Shown here in pieces: positions 26,664-34,733 of a stretch of DNA of 64,000 nt. This DNA is from an uncultured Aquimarina sp. (lineage in GTDB: Bacteria > Bacteroidota > Bacteroidia > Flavobacteriales > Flavobacteriaceae), in assembly GCA_947499005.1 (NCBI GenBank), contig CANMML010000008.1, positions 62,001 through 126,000 on the forward strand, written 5' to 3'. Numbering within the stretch: the stretch's first letter is position 1; every line of letters begins with the position of its first letter. The notes below the pieces were generated by a model. That model was not told the origin of the DNA and ran no database searches. It was given only the letters and a program-made list of their open reading frames with translations. Both the position numbers and the translations under genes were made by a program.

Positions 26664-27722
26664 ATGGTAAACCTATATAGTACACAAATAGAATCTTTAT
26701 CAGTTCACAGAGTTGGTAATAAAAGCAGGAATGAAAACCTTTTTTTGTCTAATACTCCTTATCAATTAGATGATGAGTTAAATGCATTATTGAAAGAGTA
26801 TTTCTTTAAACCATTTCGAGAAAAAGAAGAAAATTATTATCAATTCATTCATGATTCTAACTTAGAGTTTCATCCATTATTTCAGATTATCTCTGATATT
26901 TTTGAAAACCCCTCCAATACTCATGAGTTTTCAAAAAAAATTGGAAACTTATTATACGACCAATCTCAACACCCGCATATTAAAAGCGGAGAATTATATA
27001 TAACCTATTTAGAAAATTGTACACTTGACAACCAAAAAGTATCCGCAGTTGGTATTTTTAAGTCTGAATTAAAACATGACTTTCTTCAATTTTCAGAAAG
27101 CAGTGAAAATTTAGAGTTATTACTACAGCAAGGAGTTTCTTTAAACAAATTAGACAAAGGTTGTATTATATTTAATGTAGAAAAAGAAGAAGGATTCAAA
27201 TTATTAACTGTAGATTCTAATAAATACGACACTAAATATTGGCTTGAACACTTTTTAGGAGTTGCCCCTTTTGCGGATAGTAATTTCCACACAAAAAAAT
27301 ACATCAAATTCTGTCAAGATTTTGCTAAAGACGTTATTCTTCCTGCTGAAGACAAAAAGGAAGAAGTTATGTTTATGAATCGTGCAGTAAATCACTTTGC
27401 CAAAAATGACAATTTTGAAGAGAGCGCGTTTTTAAATGAAGTCATTGAAAACCCTGAGCTTATTCCTGAATTCAAGCATTACAAAGTTGAAAAGGCTCCT
27501 AAATATCAAATTGAAGATCTAACTGAATTTCCAATAGCTAATACAGCTGTAAGTGCTGCTAGGAAAAAAATTAAAAATGTTATTAATCTAGATACAAATG
27601 TTCAAATAAAAATGGACTTTATAAATCCCGAATCTGCTGAAAAATTTGTCGAAAAAGGATGGGATGAAGAAAAACAAATGTATTACTACTTAGTCTATTT
27701 CAACAAAGAGCAAAAAGATTAA
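26664..27722 (+). CDS. Nucleoid-associated protein, NdpA/YejK family
   Basis: A 352-residue protein with the YejK/NdpA layout: an N-terminal domain with IESLSVHRVGNKSRNENLFLS, a middle block HPHIKSGELYITYLENC in which a strand pair precedes VSAVGIFKS, and a C-terminal region ending PESAEKFVEKGWDEEKQMYYYLVYF. Relatives bind DNA and are associated with the nucleoid. There is no membrane helix or signal. It starts seven bases after a heptad inverted repeat and ends one base from the convergent RES toxin gene. Confidence 0.85.
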   Translation: MVNLYSTQIESLSVHRVGNKSRNENLFLSNTPYQLDDELNALLKEYFFKPFREKEENYYQFIHDSNLEFHPLFQIISDIFENPSNTHEFSKKIGNLLYDQSQHPHIKSGELYITYLENCTLDNQKVSAVGIFKSELKHDFLQFSESSENLELLLQQGVSLNKLDKGCIIFNVEKEEGFKLLTVDSNKYDTKYWLEHFLGVAPFADSNFHTKKYIKFCQDFAKDVILPAEDKKEEVMFMNRAVNHFAKNDNFEESAFLNEVIENPELIPEFKHYKVEKAPKYQIEDLTEFPIANTAVSAARKKIKNVINLDTNVQIKMDFINPESAEKFVEKGWDEEKQMYYYLVYFNKEQKD

Positions 27723-28184
27723 TTAAGACTTAAATAATCTACTGTCAAATCGAAATTCGGAAACTTCCTTTATTTTAATCTTTTTAAAAGATTCATGATA
27801 GGGATTAAAAAGATAATTGAAATCCCCTTTAACAACCGCTGAAGGAACTCTTAATATAGGATATTTATTCTCTTGAATAAATTGATCTCCTATTCTTTGA
27901 GTGATTTTAGAATTTGGATATTTATTCCAGATATCAGGTATATCTTCTGGTTCTATTGTAGAAATAGGTAAATTATCTGGTATCTCGATAGTCATAATTA
28001 CATAATCCTTAGGCAACAAAAATAAAGGGAGATGTACTATAACTTCGGCCATTGCTAAAGCTCGACTTGCTGAAGTATAAATGATTTCAACACCTTTCGA
28101 ATTCCATCGATTTCCATATTTCGCAGCACCTTTACCACTTAAACTATCTGAATATTTCCTTTTGGATAATCTAAAGACTTTCAT
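27723..28184 (-). CDS. RES-domain toxin
   Basis: A 153-residue RES protein. Family members degrade NAD+ (MbcT) or ADP-ribosylate a cellular enzyme (ParT) and are held inactive by a cognate Xre/MbcA/ParS antitoxin. The signature is intact: an early Arg (RLSKRKYSD), G-K-G-A-A-K-Y-G-N-R-W-N with the invariant Arg, a Tyr in IIYTSASRALAMAE, and the conserved Glu of that segment. It starts immediately after the antitoxin stop with no gap, so translation is coupled and the order is antitoxin first. Confidence 0.9.
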   Translation of the reverse strand: MKVFRLSKRKYSDSLSGKGAAKYGNRWNSKGVEIIYTSASRALAMAEVIVHLPLFLLPKDYVIMTIEIPDNLPISTIEPEDIPDIWNKYPNSKITQRIGDQFIQENKYPILRVPSAVVKGDFNYLFNPYHESFKKIKIKEVSEFRFDSRLFKS

Positions 28185-28661
28185 TTAGGCAAAAATTCCA
28201 TATTCTATTCTATTAAGCTCTGCCATAACCATTTCCTTGCCATAAGAATCTTTTAATAACTCTGCTGGTTTCATATTACCTAATGCCATAGAAGGGATTT
28301 GCAGCCATTTATAAAAAAGCTGAGGATCACCAAAAACACTAGCTCCTAGTTGAGTTACCTCTGCCAGTTCTATGATTTTCTCTGTATGTATAGGTTTAAA
28401 ACGAAAGTCTTCATCTTTTTTATGACGTTGTAACGTTTTAAGAGATAAATTTAAATACTCTGCCCAATCATTATCAGAAAAAGGAGTTGATTCCTTTACC
28501 TTACTAAAAGCATCGTAAGTAAACCCTTTTCGAATTGAATGAATAACAAGCATTTTATTATCAAAGAAACTACCGTATTCTGCTGCAGGTTCAGCAATAT
28601 TTATTGCTAAATTGCTTTCTAAAGTATCTATATCATACTTTTTAGTTTTCTTCGCACACAT
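28185..28661 (-). CDS. Xre/MbcA/ParS-type antitoxin
   Basis: A 158-residue antitoxin. The N-terminal part contains a helix-turn-helix (FSDNDWAEYLNLSLKTLQRHKKD, about 70-95). The C-terminal MbcA/ParS toxin-binding domain includes VFGDPQLFYKWLQIPSMALGNMKPAELLKDSYGKEMV. I start at 28661 (MCAKKTKKYD), not at the upstream in-frame ATG at 28682, because that ATG overlaps the -7 box at 28680-28687. Twin operator-like sites bracket the promoter, so autoregulation by the toxin-antitoxin complex is likely. Confidence 0.88.
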   Translation of the reverse strand: MCAKKTKKYDIDTLESNLAINIAEPAAEYGSFFDNKMLVIHSIRKGFTYDAFSKVKESTPFSDNDWAEYLNLSLKTLQRHKKDEDFRFKPIHTEKIIELAEVTQLGASVFGDPQLFYKWLQIPSMALGNMKPAELLKDSYGKEMVMAELNRIEYGIFA

Positions 28662-28664
28662 AAG

Positions 28665-28701
28665 ATAGACATTTGTCTTCAAATTTAAGACTTATGTCTA
28701 T
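28665..28701 (-). promoter_or_regulatory. Promoter and twin operator of the RES/Xre operon
   Basis: Two AGAC-N4-GTCT palindromes (28667-28678 and 28688-28699) lie 21 bases apart, two helical turns. Between them is a minus-strand -7 box TAAATTTG (28680-28687). The two 15-base arms 28665-28679 and 28687-28701 are themselves inverted copies matching at 13 of 15 positions. This is a classic layout for cooperative binding of an antitoxin dimer-of-dimers over the promoter. The regulator identity is inferred from position. Confidence 0.75.
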
Positions 28702-28724
28702 ATCTAAAAAGCTTTTTTTAAACT

Positions 28725-30224
28725 TTAACGTTTCCTCCAGAAAAAAGGTGTTAACAGAATAAGCACTGTAAATAATTCTAAACGACCAATAAGCATTAGG
28801 AAAGAACACCACCATTTTGCCAATTCTGGCAAAGAATTGAAGTTATTAACTGGACTTAATTGACCAAAAGCTGGGCCAACATTCCCTAAAGAAGTTGCAG
28901 CTCCTCCAATTGCAGATTCAAAATCTAATCCTAACATTCCTAAAACCAAAGCTCCAATAATAAAAGATAAAAAGTATAGAATAAAAAAGCCTAGGATAGT
29001 ATATGCAATCTCTTTATTCACGGCCTTATCATTATACCTAACTGGTAAAATAGCATTGGGATGTAAAGATCTTCTAAATTCTAAAAAACCATTTTTAATA
29101 GTTATAATATGCCTTACAATTTTAATACCCCCAGATGTAGATCCTGCCGATCCACCTGAAAACATTAATCCAAAGAAGAAAATTGTCAAAAATGGTGTCC
29201 ACATCGTATAATCTGCCGATACGAAACCAGTCGTAGTAACTACAGCCAAAATTTGAAAAATAGCATGTCGAAAAGCACTTTCAAATTCTCCCCACACCAT
29301 TGGATGATCAATAGAAGATTTTGAAACATCTGCTTGGTAATACACAATTAAACCTACCATGATTGTAAATCCTAAAATATACCTCGCATAATAACGAAAC
29401 TCTTCATCTTCCCATATTCTTCGTAGCTTACCTTTAAACAGAAAATAACTTAACACAAAATTTGCTCCTGCCAAAAACATAAACACTATTATGATCCATT
29501 GTATCCAAGGGTTATCATTCCAATGTGCCACACTAGCATTTTTAGTAGAAAAGCCTCCCGTTGACAAAGTACTCATCGCATGATTTAAGGCATCAAAGAA
29601 ACTCATCCCTGCTATTCTTAACAAGATAGTCTCCAATATTGTATACCCTACATAGATCAACCACAAACGCTTCGCTGTATCTGTAATCCTAGGATGTAAC
29701 TTATCTGCACTAGGACCAGGTGCTTCTGCAGCAAACAACTGCATTCCCCCAACTCCTAAAAGAGGTAAAATGGCAATAGCTAAAACTATAATTCCCATTC
29801 CGCCAATCCAATGAGTTAAACTTCTCCAGATAAGTACGCCTTTTGGCATACTTTCTATATCATCTAAAATAGAAGCTCCTGTCGTGGTATACCCCGAAAT
29901 CGTTTCAAAAAAAGCATTTGTAAAATCAGGGATGGATCCTGTAAAGACATAGGGCAAAGTACCACTAAGAGACATAAATATCCATCCAAAGGTTACTACA
30001 ATGTACCCTTCTCGCTTTCCTAAATCTTTCTTTACATGATCTTTAGTTTGAAACATAAAAATCAAACCTAAAAACATCGTTAACAAAGCAGATAATGACA
30101 TTTCTATTCCTACTCCATCATTATAAGCAAAACTAAATACTGTAGCAATGAACATAAAAGCTCCATTGCAAAGAAGTAGTAGCCCTAAAATGTGAAATAT
30201 AATTTTATAATTCAGCTTAGGCAT
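28725..30224 (-). CDS. trkH: TrkH-family potassium uptake protein
   Basis: Channel-forming subunit of the Trk K+ uptake system. The 499-residue membrane protein has four pore-loop repeats: TTTGASILDDIE (first), STGGFSTKNAS (second), TTGFVSADY (third) and SLGNVGPAFG (fourth), each with the selectivity-filter glycine. The ATG overlaps the trkA stop by one base (TAATG at 30222-30226), so TrkA and TrkH are translationally coupled and made together, TrkA first. Confidence 0.95.
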   Translation of the reverse strand: MPKLNYKIIFHILGLLLLCNGAFMFIATVFSFAYNDGVGIEMSLSALLTMFLGLIFMFQTKDHVKKDLGKREGYIVVTFGWIFMSLSGTLPYVFTGSIPDFTNAFFETISGYTTTGASILDDIESMPKGVLIWRSLTHWIGGMGIIVLAIAILPLLGVGGMQLFAAEAPGPSADKLHPRITDTAKRLWLIYVGYTILETILLRIAGMSFFDALNHAMSTLSTGGFSTKNASVAHWNDNPWIQWIIIVFMFLAGANFVLSYFLFKGKLRRIWEDEEFRYYARYILGFTIMVGLIVYYQADVSKSSIDHPMVWGEFESAFRHAIFQILAVVTTTGFVSADYTMWTPFLTIFFFGLMFSGGSAGSTSGGIKIVRHIITIKNGFLEFRRSLHPNAILPVRYNDKAVNKEIAYTILGFFILYFLSFIIGALVLGMLGLDFESAIGGAATSLGNVGPAFGQLSPVNNFNSLPELAKWWCSFLMLIGRLELFTVLILLTPFFWRKR

Positions 30225-31573
30225 TAGGCAAATAATTTTTCAACTTGAACAATCGCTTTAGGTAAGCAACAAATAACGACTTTATCCTCCTTTTGAATCA
30301 CAAAATCTCCTAAAGGAATTAACCCTCTTCCATCTCTTACCACACCAGCTACAACTGCATTACGAGGGAAGTCAATATCCTTGATTTTAGAATTAACAAC
30401 TTTTGTTTTCTCTTTAACCTGAAATTCCAATAATTCGGCATTCATATTAGTTAGCTTGGTCATAGCCAATACCTCTCCTCTACGGATATATCTAAAAATA
30501 CTATTAGCCGCTAATAACTTTTTATTAATCAAAGTATCTACACCTATTGAATGTGATAATTGAAAATAATCTATATTTTCAACTAAGGCTATTGTTTTCT
30601 TAACACCCTTAGATTTAGCTACTAAACAAGAAATTATATTAGTTTCCGAATTTCCTGTTACAGCAATAAAGGCATCCATATCATGCAAATTTTCTTCTTC
30701 AAGTAATTCTACATTTCTACCATCTCCTTTAATAACCAAAGCTTTTGGTAAACTATCCGCCAAATCAAAAGCTCTATCGTCTTTTCGTTCGATCAATTTT
30801 ATATCAAATTTCTTCTCGCATAAGTCTTTAGCTGTATTGAAACCTATTTTACTACCACCGAGAATCATAACATCTTTTATCTTTTCCTTCTCTTTCCCTA
30901 TAGACTTACGAAGTGGCTCCACTCCTTCTGCTGTTGTAATAAAATACACTTGATCACCTGCCTTGAAAAGCGTATTACCTCTCGGGATTATTGTAAAAGA
31001 AGTACTCTCCCTTTGTATTGCTAAAGGCATAAACATTAGATCTGGTACTAGCTTAGCTGCTTCTTGAACCGTTTTACCAATAAAAGATGCATTTTCCGTA
31101 AGCGTGGTACCTACCATAATTAAGGCTCCATCTTCAAATTGATACGTTTCTGTAAATGCAGATTGGTTTAATAACAAACTGATTTCATTTGCAGCAAGTA
31201 ACTCTGGTGAAATCAATTCATCGATTCCAAACTTTTTAAAACCAACTATTCCATTATTACTTATGTATTCTGTATTTGAAATTCTAGCGATCGATTGTTT
31301 TACTCCTAATTCATTCGCTAATACACAAATTGTAATATTTGCAGATTCATAACCTGTAACAGAAATAATAAGGTCAGCTGTTTCAACTTTAGCTTTTTGT
31401 AGAACACTAATAGATGTAGCATCTCCTTTAATAGCTCTTATATCTAGATGATTCTCTGCATAAGAAAGAGATTCTGTATTGGTATCTATAAGCGTGATAT
31501 CTTGCGATTCGTAGGACAATAGTTTTGCTAGGTGAAAACCTACCTCCCCTGCTCCGGCAATAATTATCTTCAT
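30224..31573 (-). CDS. trkA: Trk system potassium uptake regulator TrkA
   Basis: Peripheral nucleotide-binding gating subunit of Trk. The 449 residues hold two RCK repeats, each with an NAD(H)-binding TrkA-N domain (IIIAGAGEVGFHLAKLL at 2-16 and VMILGGSKIGFNTAKDL near 233) followed by a TrkA-C domain (about 140-220 and 370-449). The conserved acidic residue after the second strand (LIDTNTE, LIERKDD) fits NAD binding. It heads a two-gene operon with trkH; the leader contains a perfect 9-base inverted repeat (31623-31654). Confidence 0.95.
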   Translation of the reverse strand: MKIIIAGAGEVGFHLAKLLSYESQDITLIDTNTESLSYAENHLDIRAIKGDATSISVLQKAKVETADLIISVTGYESANITICVLANELGVKQSIARISNTEYISNNGIVGFKKFGIDELISPELLAANEISLLLNQSAFTETYQFEDGALIMVGTTLTENASFIGKTVQEAAKLVPDLMFMPLAIQRESTSFTIIPRGNTLFKAGDQVYFITTAEGVEPLRKSIGKEKEKIKDVMILGGSKIGFNTAKDLCEKKFDIKLIERKDDRAFDLADSLPKALVIKGDGRNVELLEEENLHDMDAFIAVTGNSETNIISCLVAKSKGVKKTIALVENIDYFQLSHSIGVDTLINKKLLAANSIFRYIRRGEVLAMTKLTNMNAELLEFQVKEKTKVVNSKIKDIDFPRNAVVAGVVRDGRGLIPLGDFVIQKEDKVVICCLPKAIVQVEKLFA

Positions 31574-31622
31574 TTTATATTTTTTAAAACTCTCAATACA
31601 ATATTAATAGTATCGAGAAGTG

Positions 31623-31668
31623 GCTTAAAGCATCAAGAAGAAATCGCTTTAAGCGCTGTACAAATGTA
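31623..31668 (-). promoter_or_regulatory. trkAH promoter with leader hairpin
   Basis: Minus-strand -7 box TACATTTG at 31661-31668 implies a leader of about 80 bases. That leader contains GCTTAAAGC (31646-31654 as read on the minus strand) pairing perfectly with GCTTTAAGC (31623-31631), loop 14. The hairpin lies just inside the transcript and 50 bases before the trkA ATG, so it may affect stability or translation. Confidence 0.5.
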
Positions 31669-31727
31669 TGCATAAATTATAACGCTTGTACAGGTCTATT
31701 TTATTATTCCCTATAACATCAAACCCC

Positions 31728-31735
31728 TATATTTG
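31728..31735 (+). promoter_or_regulatory. -7 box of the ubiE-porT operon
   Basis: TATATTTG, an exact TAnnTTTG match 17 bases before the ATG at 31752. Confidence 0.65.
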
Positions 31736-31751
31736 CGCAAAGCTTTAATCT

Positions 31752-32480
31752 ATGCAGAAAAAAGTAACACCTTATCAAGATTCTAACGATTCTAAAAAAC
31801 AACAAGTAACCGAAATGTTTGATAATATCTCGGGAAGCTATGATGAATTGAACCGAGTTATATCCTTAGGTATCGATATAAAATGGAGAGAAAAAGTGGT
31901 AGCGTTGGTTAAAGAAACCAATCCTAATAAAATACTTGATGTAGCTACAGGAACTGGTGATCTTGCTATAAATCTAGTAAAAACAGGTGCTGAAGAAATT
32001 ATTGGCTTAGACATTTCTAGCGGAATGTTAGAGGTCGGAAGAAAAAAAATCTTAGAAAAATCTTTAGACTCAAAAATAAAGATGGTTTTAGGTGATGGTG
32101 AAAGCATTGATTATGCAGATAATTATTTCGACGCAATTACAGTTTCCTTTGGAGTTCGAAATTTTGAAAACCTAGAACAAGGCTTATCCGAAATACTGAG
32201 AGTTCTAAAGCCTGGAGGTATTTTTACCGTATTAGAAACCTCTGTTCCTACTAAATTTCCTTTTAAACAAGGGTACCACTTCTATTGTAATGTTTTTTTA
32301 CCGCTTATAGGTAAACTTTTCTCAAAAGATAAGGTTGCATACTCTTATTTAAGTAAAAGTGCAGCTGTTTTTCCATACGGTGAGGAGTTTAACAATATTT
32401 TACGTAAAATTGGGTTTATAAATGTGGTAGATAAACCTCAAACATTAGGAGTAGCTACTATATATACCTCAAGTAAATAA
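31752..32480 (+). CDS. ubiE: Demethylmenaquinone methyltransferase
   Basis: SAM-dependent C-methyltransferase of the last step in menaquinone synthesis (demethylmenaquinone to menaquinone). 242 residues, usual length. Motifs: VTEMFDNISGSYDELNRVISLGID at 19-42, motif I LDVATGTGDLAI, the GLDISSGML acidic loop, and YADNYFDAITVSFGVRNFEN characteristic of UbiE/MenG. Bacteroidota use menaquinone, so menG is the equivalent name. It is two bases upstream of porT, an arrangement conserved in flavobacteria. Confidence 0.95.
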   Translation: MQKKVTPYQDSNDSKKQQVTEMFDNISGSYDELNRVISLGIDIKWREKVVALVKETNPNKILDVATGTGDLAINLVKTGAEEIIGLDISSGMLEVGRKKILEKSLDSKIKMVLGDGESIDYADNYFDAITVSFGVRNFENLEQGLSEILRVLKPGGIFTVLETSVPTKFPFKQGYHFYCNVFLPLIGKLFSKDKVAYSYLSKSAAVFPYGEEFNNILRKIGFINVVDKPQTLGVATIYTSSK

Positions 32481-32482
32481 AC

Positions 32483-33217
32483 ATGGTGAAAAAACTGTTT
32501 TTTATAATCTTATTTTGCGCTTTTTCTTCACAGATCAATGCACAAGGAGTATTCAATTTATTTTCGAAAGATAAAGTTCAAAACAGACAAAATCACGATA
32601 AAAAGAAATATCGATGGGGATATTATCTAGGTTTAAATGGTCTTGATTATAATATAGATTATATACAAGAACGCGCTGAATTTAGACCAGAAAATCAAGA
32701 TATTGAAATTACTAAAACTGTTGGTTTCAATGTAGGTTTAATTGGAAACCTTCGTATCAATGACCACTTAGACTTAAGAACTGAACCTGGGGTGATTTTT
32801 AATGATCGTCAATTATTTTTTCCAAATATTGTAGGTAGTTCTAATGACAACACTAGAGACATTAAAACTACTGCTGTATACATCCCTCTACTAGTTAAGT
32901 TTTCGACAAAGCGTTTAAATAACTTCAAACCTTTTATCACTGCTGGGGTATCTACAATGATCAACTTATCGAGTAATGAAGATAATCCCGATGATAATTC
33001 TGCTGGGCAATTCCGGACAAAAACGAATTCATTAAATTATGAACTAGGATTTGGTATTGATTTCTTTTTACCTTATTTCAAATTCACACCAACCATAAGA
33101 GGTATTTGGAGTCTTACGGATGAAGTTGTTCCCGATGCAGACCCTCAAAGCAATTATACTCGACCTATAGAAAAACTAGCTACTACAGGTGTTTTCTTGA
33201 ATTTTATTTTTCAGTAA
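32483..33217 (+). CDS. porT: PorT, type IX secretion-associated outer-membrane beta-barrel
   Basis: A 244-residue barrel protein with signal peptide (MVKKLFFIILFCAFSSQINAQ). Alternating strands follow: WGYYLGLNGLDYNIDY, GFNVGLIGNLRINDHLDLRTEPGVIF, AVYIPLLVKFSTKRLNNFKPFITAGV, LNYELGFGIDFFLPYFKFTPTIRG, and a C-terminal Phe-x-Phe-Gln end. PorT is required for type IX secretion in Porphyromonas and (as SprT) in Flavobacterium. The position directly after ubiE, with two bases between, strengthens the call. No other type IX gene is in the window. Confidence 0.85.
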   Translation: MVKKLFFIILFCAFSSQINAQGVFNLFSKDKVQNRQNHDKKKYRWGYYLGLNGLDYNIDYIQERAEFRPENQDIEITKTVGFNVGLIGNLRINDHLDLRTEPGVIFNDRQLFFPNIVGSSNDNTRDIKTTAVYIPLLVKFSTKRLNNFKPFITAGVSTMINLSSNEDNPDDNSAGQFRTKTNSLNYELGFGIDFFLPYFKFTPTIRGIWSLTDEVVPDADPQSNYTRPIEKLATTGVFLNFIFQ

Positions 33218-33483
33218 AACGGATACTTTCGCTCACAATAGTGAGATTTAAAATATAGCTTCAATTCCATTTTAAGCTAGTAAATAAACTTTACCTATCT
33301 TCTATTTTGTGCTTTTCAGCTATTGATAGCTCTTTTCTTTTATTCAACATGATTTAACAATAGAAAATCTATTCTGTATTGAAATCTCTTTAAAATCAAC
33401 GTTGTGCTCTTCCTTTAAACGTTGCTATGCTATTAAACTAAGACAGCAAAGATTTCATTGAGATTGACCATCATAACGAAGTT

Positions 33484-33603
33484 CTAGTACCTAACACCAA
33501 TAAACATTAAAAGCGCCATAAAAGTAAGCCCTATTTTCCCAATTACTGCGTTACAAAATGTTTCCATAGTTTGGGCTGCACAAAAATTTAGCGCCTTGTA
33601 CAT
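33484..33603 (-). CDS. Candidate 39-residue small membrane protein
   Basis: ATG at 33603 to TAG at 33484. The peptide begins MYKALNFCAAQTMET and ends in a hydrophobic stretch, IGLTFMALLMFIGVRY, preceded by a basic residue, which could span the membrane. It has two cysteines. It lies downstream of the nrt operon beyond a terminator-like hairpin; no TAnnTTTG box is seen directly before it. I do not recognise a family. It could be a chance frame. Confidence 0.3.
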   Translation of the reverse strand: MYKALNFCAAQTMETFCNAVIGKIGLTFMALLMFIGVRY

Positions 33604-33687
33604 AGAAAATAGCATATCATTTTAAAATATCGTTTTTAAAACTTAATTAGTATAAATCGAGTAAAAAGCTTATTTCTGAGAAAAGAT

Positions 33688-33717
33688 AAAGCAACCTAAA
33701 TATATTTAGATTGCTTT
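33688..33717. terminator. Hairpin between porT and nrtD
   Basis: AAAGCAA-C-CTAAAT pairs with ATTTAG-A-TTGCTTT (one mismatch, 4-base centre). On the minus strand the stem is followed by a T-rich stretch (TATCTTTTCTC), so it may end the nrt operon about 135 bases after nrtD. Confidence 0.5.
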
Positions 33718-33760
33718 ACTAATAAAAAAAACTTAAAAAATCAGCGCATGTTATAAAACA

Positions 33761-33830
33761 ATCCTCGCAAGTCATAACACTAAACTCTTTATTATGAAAA
33801 AGGATATCAAAATAACATGACTGCGAGGAT
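33761..33830. repeat. Inverted repeat just after nrtD
   Basis: ATCCTCGCAAGTCAT (33761-33775) pairs with ATGACTGCGAGGAT (33817-33830) apart from one bulged base; loop 41. The stem is unusually G+C-rich for this genome. It begins 22 bases after the nrtD stop on the minus strand. It may protect the 3' end of the nrt mRNA or be part of the terminator region. Confidence 0.5.
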
Positions 33831-33852
33831 ATGCTCTATAAAAACATTTAAT

Positions 33853-34668
33853 TTAATGTTCTAAGAAATTAATTAAATGCTCTCTGTATTTGTAATAATC
33901 TGGGTGCTCTATTAATTCAGCTCTATTTCGTGGTCTTTCAAAATCAATTTCTAGAATATCTCCTACTTTTGCTCTAGGCCCAGAAGTCATCATAATTACA
34001 CGGTCTGCTAATAAAATCGATTCATCAACATCATGAGTAATCATTACTGCAGTAATCTTTTCTTGATTCCAAACCTCAACTAATACATCTTGTAACTCCC
34101 CTCTTGTTAATGAATCTAACATTCCAAAAGGTTCGTCTAATAAAAGAACTTTAGGCTTCAATGCAAATGCACGTGCAATACCAACACGTTGTTGCATCCC
34201 TTGTGAAAGATCTTTAGCTGTTTTAAACATAGAATCTTCCAATCCTACTTTAGCCAAATAATATTTTACAATATCGTCACGATCTTTTTTTGTTCCATGT
34301 GCAAATACTTGCTTTACACCAAGCATAACATTATCATAAGCAGACAACCATGGCAATAAACTTGGAGACTGAAAAATTACAGCTCTATCTGGGCCTGCCC
34401 CTTTTACCGTTTGATTATCGGCAACAATAGTACCTCTAGAAATTTCGTTTAAACCTGCAATCATGGTAAGTAATGTAGATTTACCACATCCTGAATGCCC
34501 AATAATTGATATAAATTCTTCTTTTTTGACTTTTAAATCTAAATCATCTAAAACTACATAGTCGCCTTTCGGAGTTGGGTAAATTTTAGTGACTTTATTA
34601 ATGTCTAACATGATGTCATTACTGAACAATCCGTTATCCACTTTATTTTGTTTTATGGTAGTTTCCAT
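33853..34668 (-). CDS. nrtD: Nitrate ABC transporter ATPase, NrtD-like
   Basis: A 271-residue ATPase of the nitrate/sulfonate/taurine class: Walker A GHSGCGKST, the class-specific Q-loop block IFQSPSLLPWLSAYDNV, signature LSQGMQQR, Walker B VLLLDEPFGMLD and a switch histidine in AVMITHDVDESI. About 20 extra residues precede the first strand. Last gene of the nrtABCD operon, 65 bases after nrtC. Substrate nitrate or nitrite is inferred from nrtA and from the nirBD and narK neighbours; the C/D names are by order. Confidence 0.85.
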   Translation of the reverse strand: METTIKQNKVDNGLFSNDIMLDINKVTKIYPTPKGDYVVLDDLDLKVKKEEFISIIGHSGCGKSTLLTMIAGLNEISRGTIVADNQTVKGAGPDRAVIFQSPSLLPWLSAYDNVMLGVKQVFAHGTKKDRDDIVKYYLAKVGLEDSMFKTAKDLSQGMQQRVGIARAFALKPKVLLLDEPFGMLDSLTRGELQDVLVEVWNQEKITAVMITHDVDESILLADRVIMMTSGPRAKVGDILEIDFERPRNRAELIEHPDYYKYREHLINFLEH

Positions 34669-34733
34669 ATATAATTTCTTTATGTCAATAGAATAACATT
34701 CTATTTCTATTTTATTGAACTCCCTTTTATGGT

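Larger units (their letters stand above)
33218..33852. other. 635-base gap between porT and the nrt operon
   Basis: Between convergent operons. It contains a 39-codon candidate frame on the minus strand (33484-33603) and two inverted repeats (33688-33717 and 33761-33830). I see no longer frame, no tRNA, no transposase remnant and no nitrate-operator palindrome. Confidence 0.6.

Noticed and set aside
28185-28682. ATG at 28682 as start of the antitoxin
   Set aside because: It overlaps the -7 box at 28680-28687, upstream of the predicted transcription start.
33688-33830. Inverted repeats at 33688-33830 as a CRISPR or att site
   Set aside because: There is one copy of each, no spaced repeats, no integrase or tRNA nearby; a 3' hairpin function explains them.
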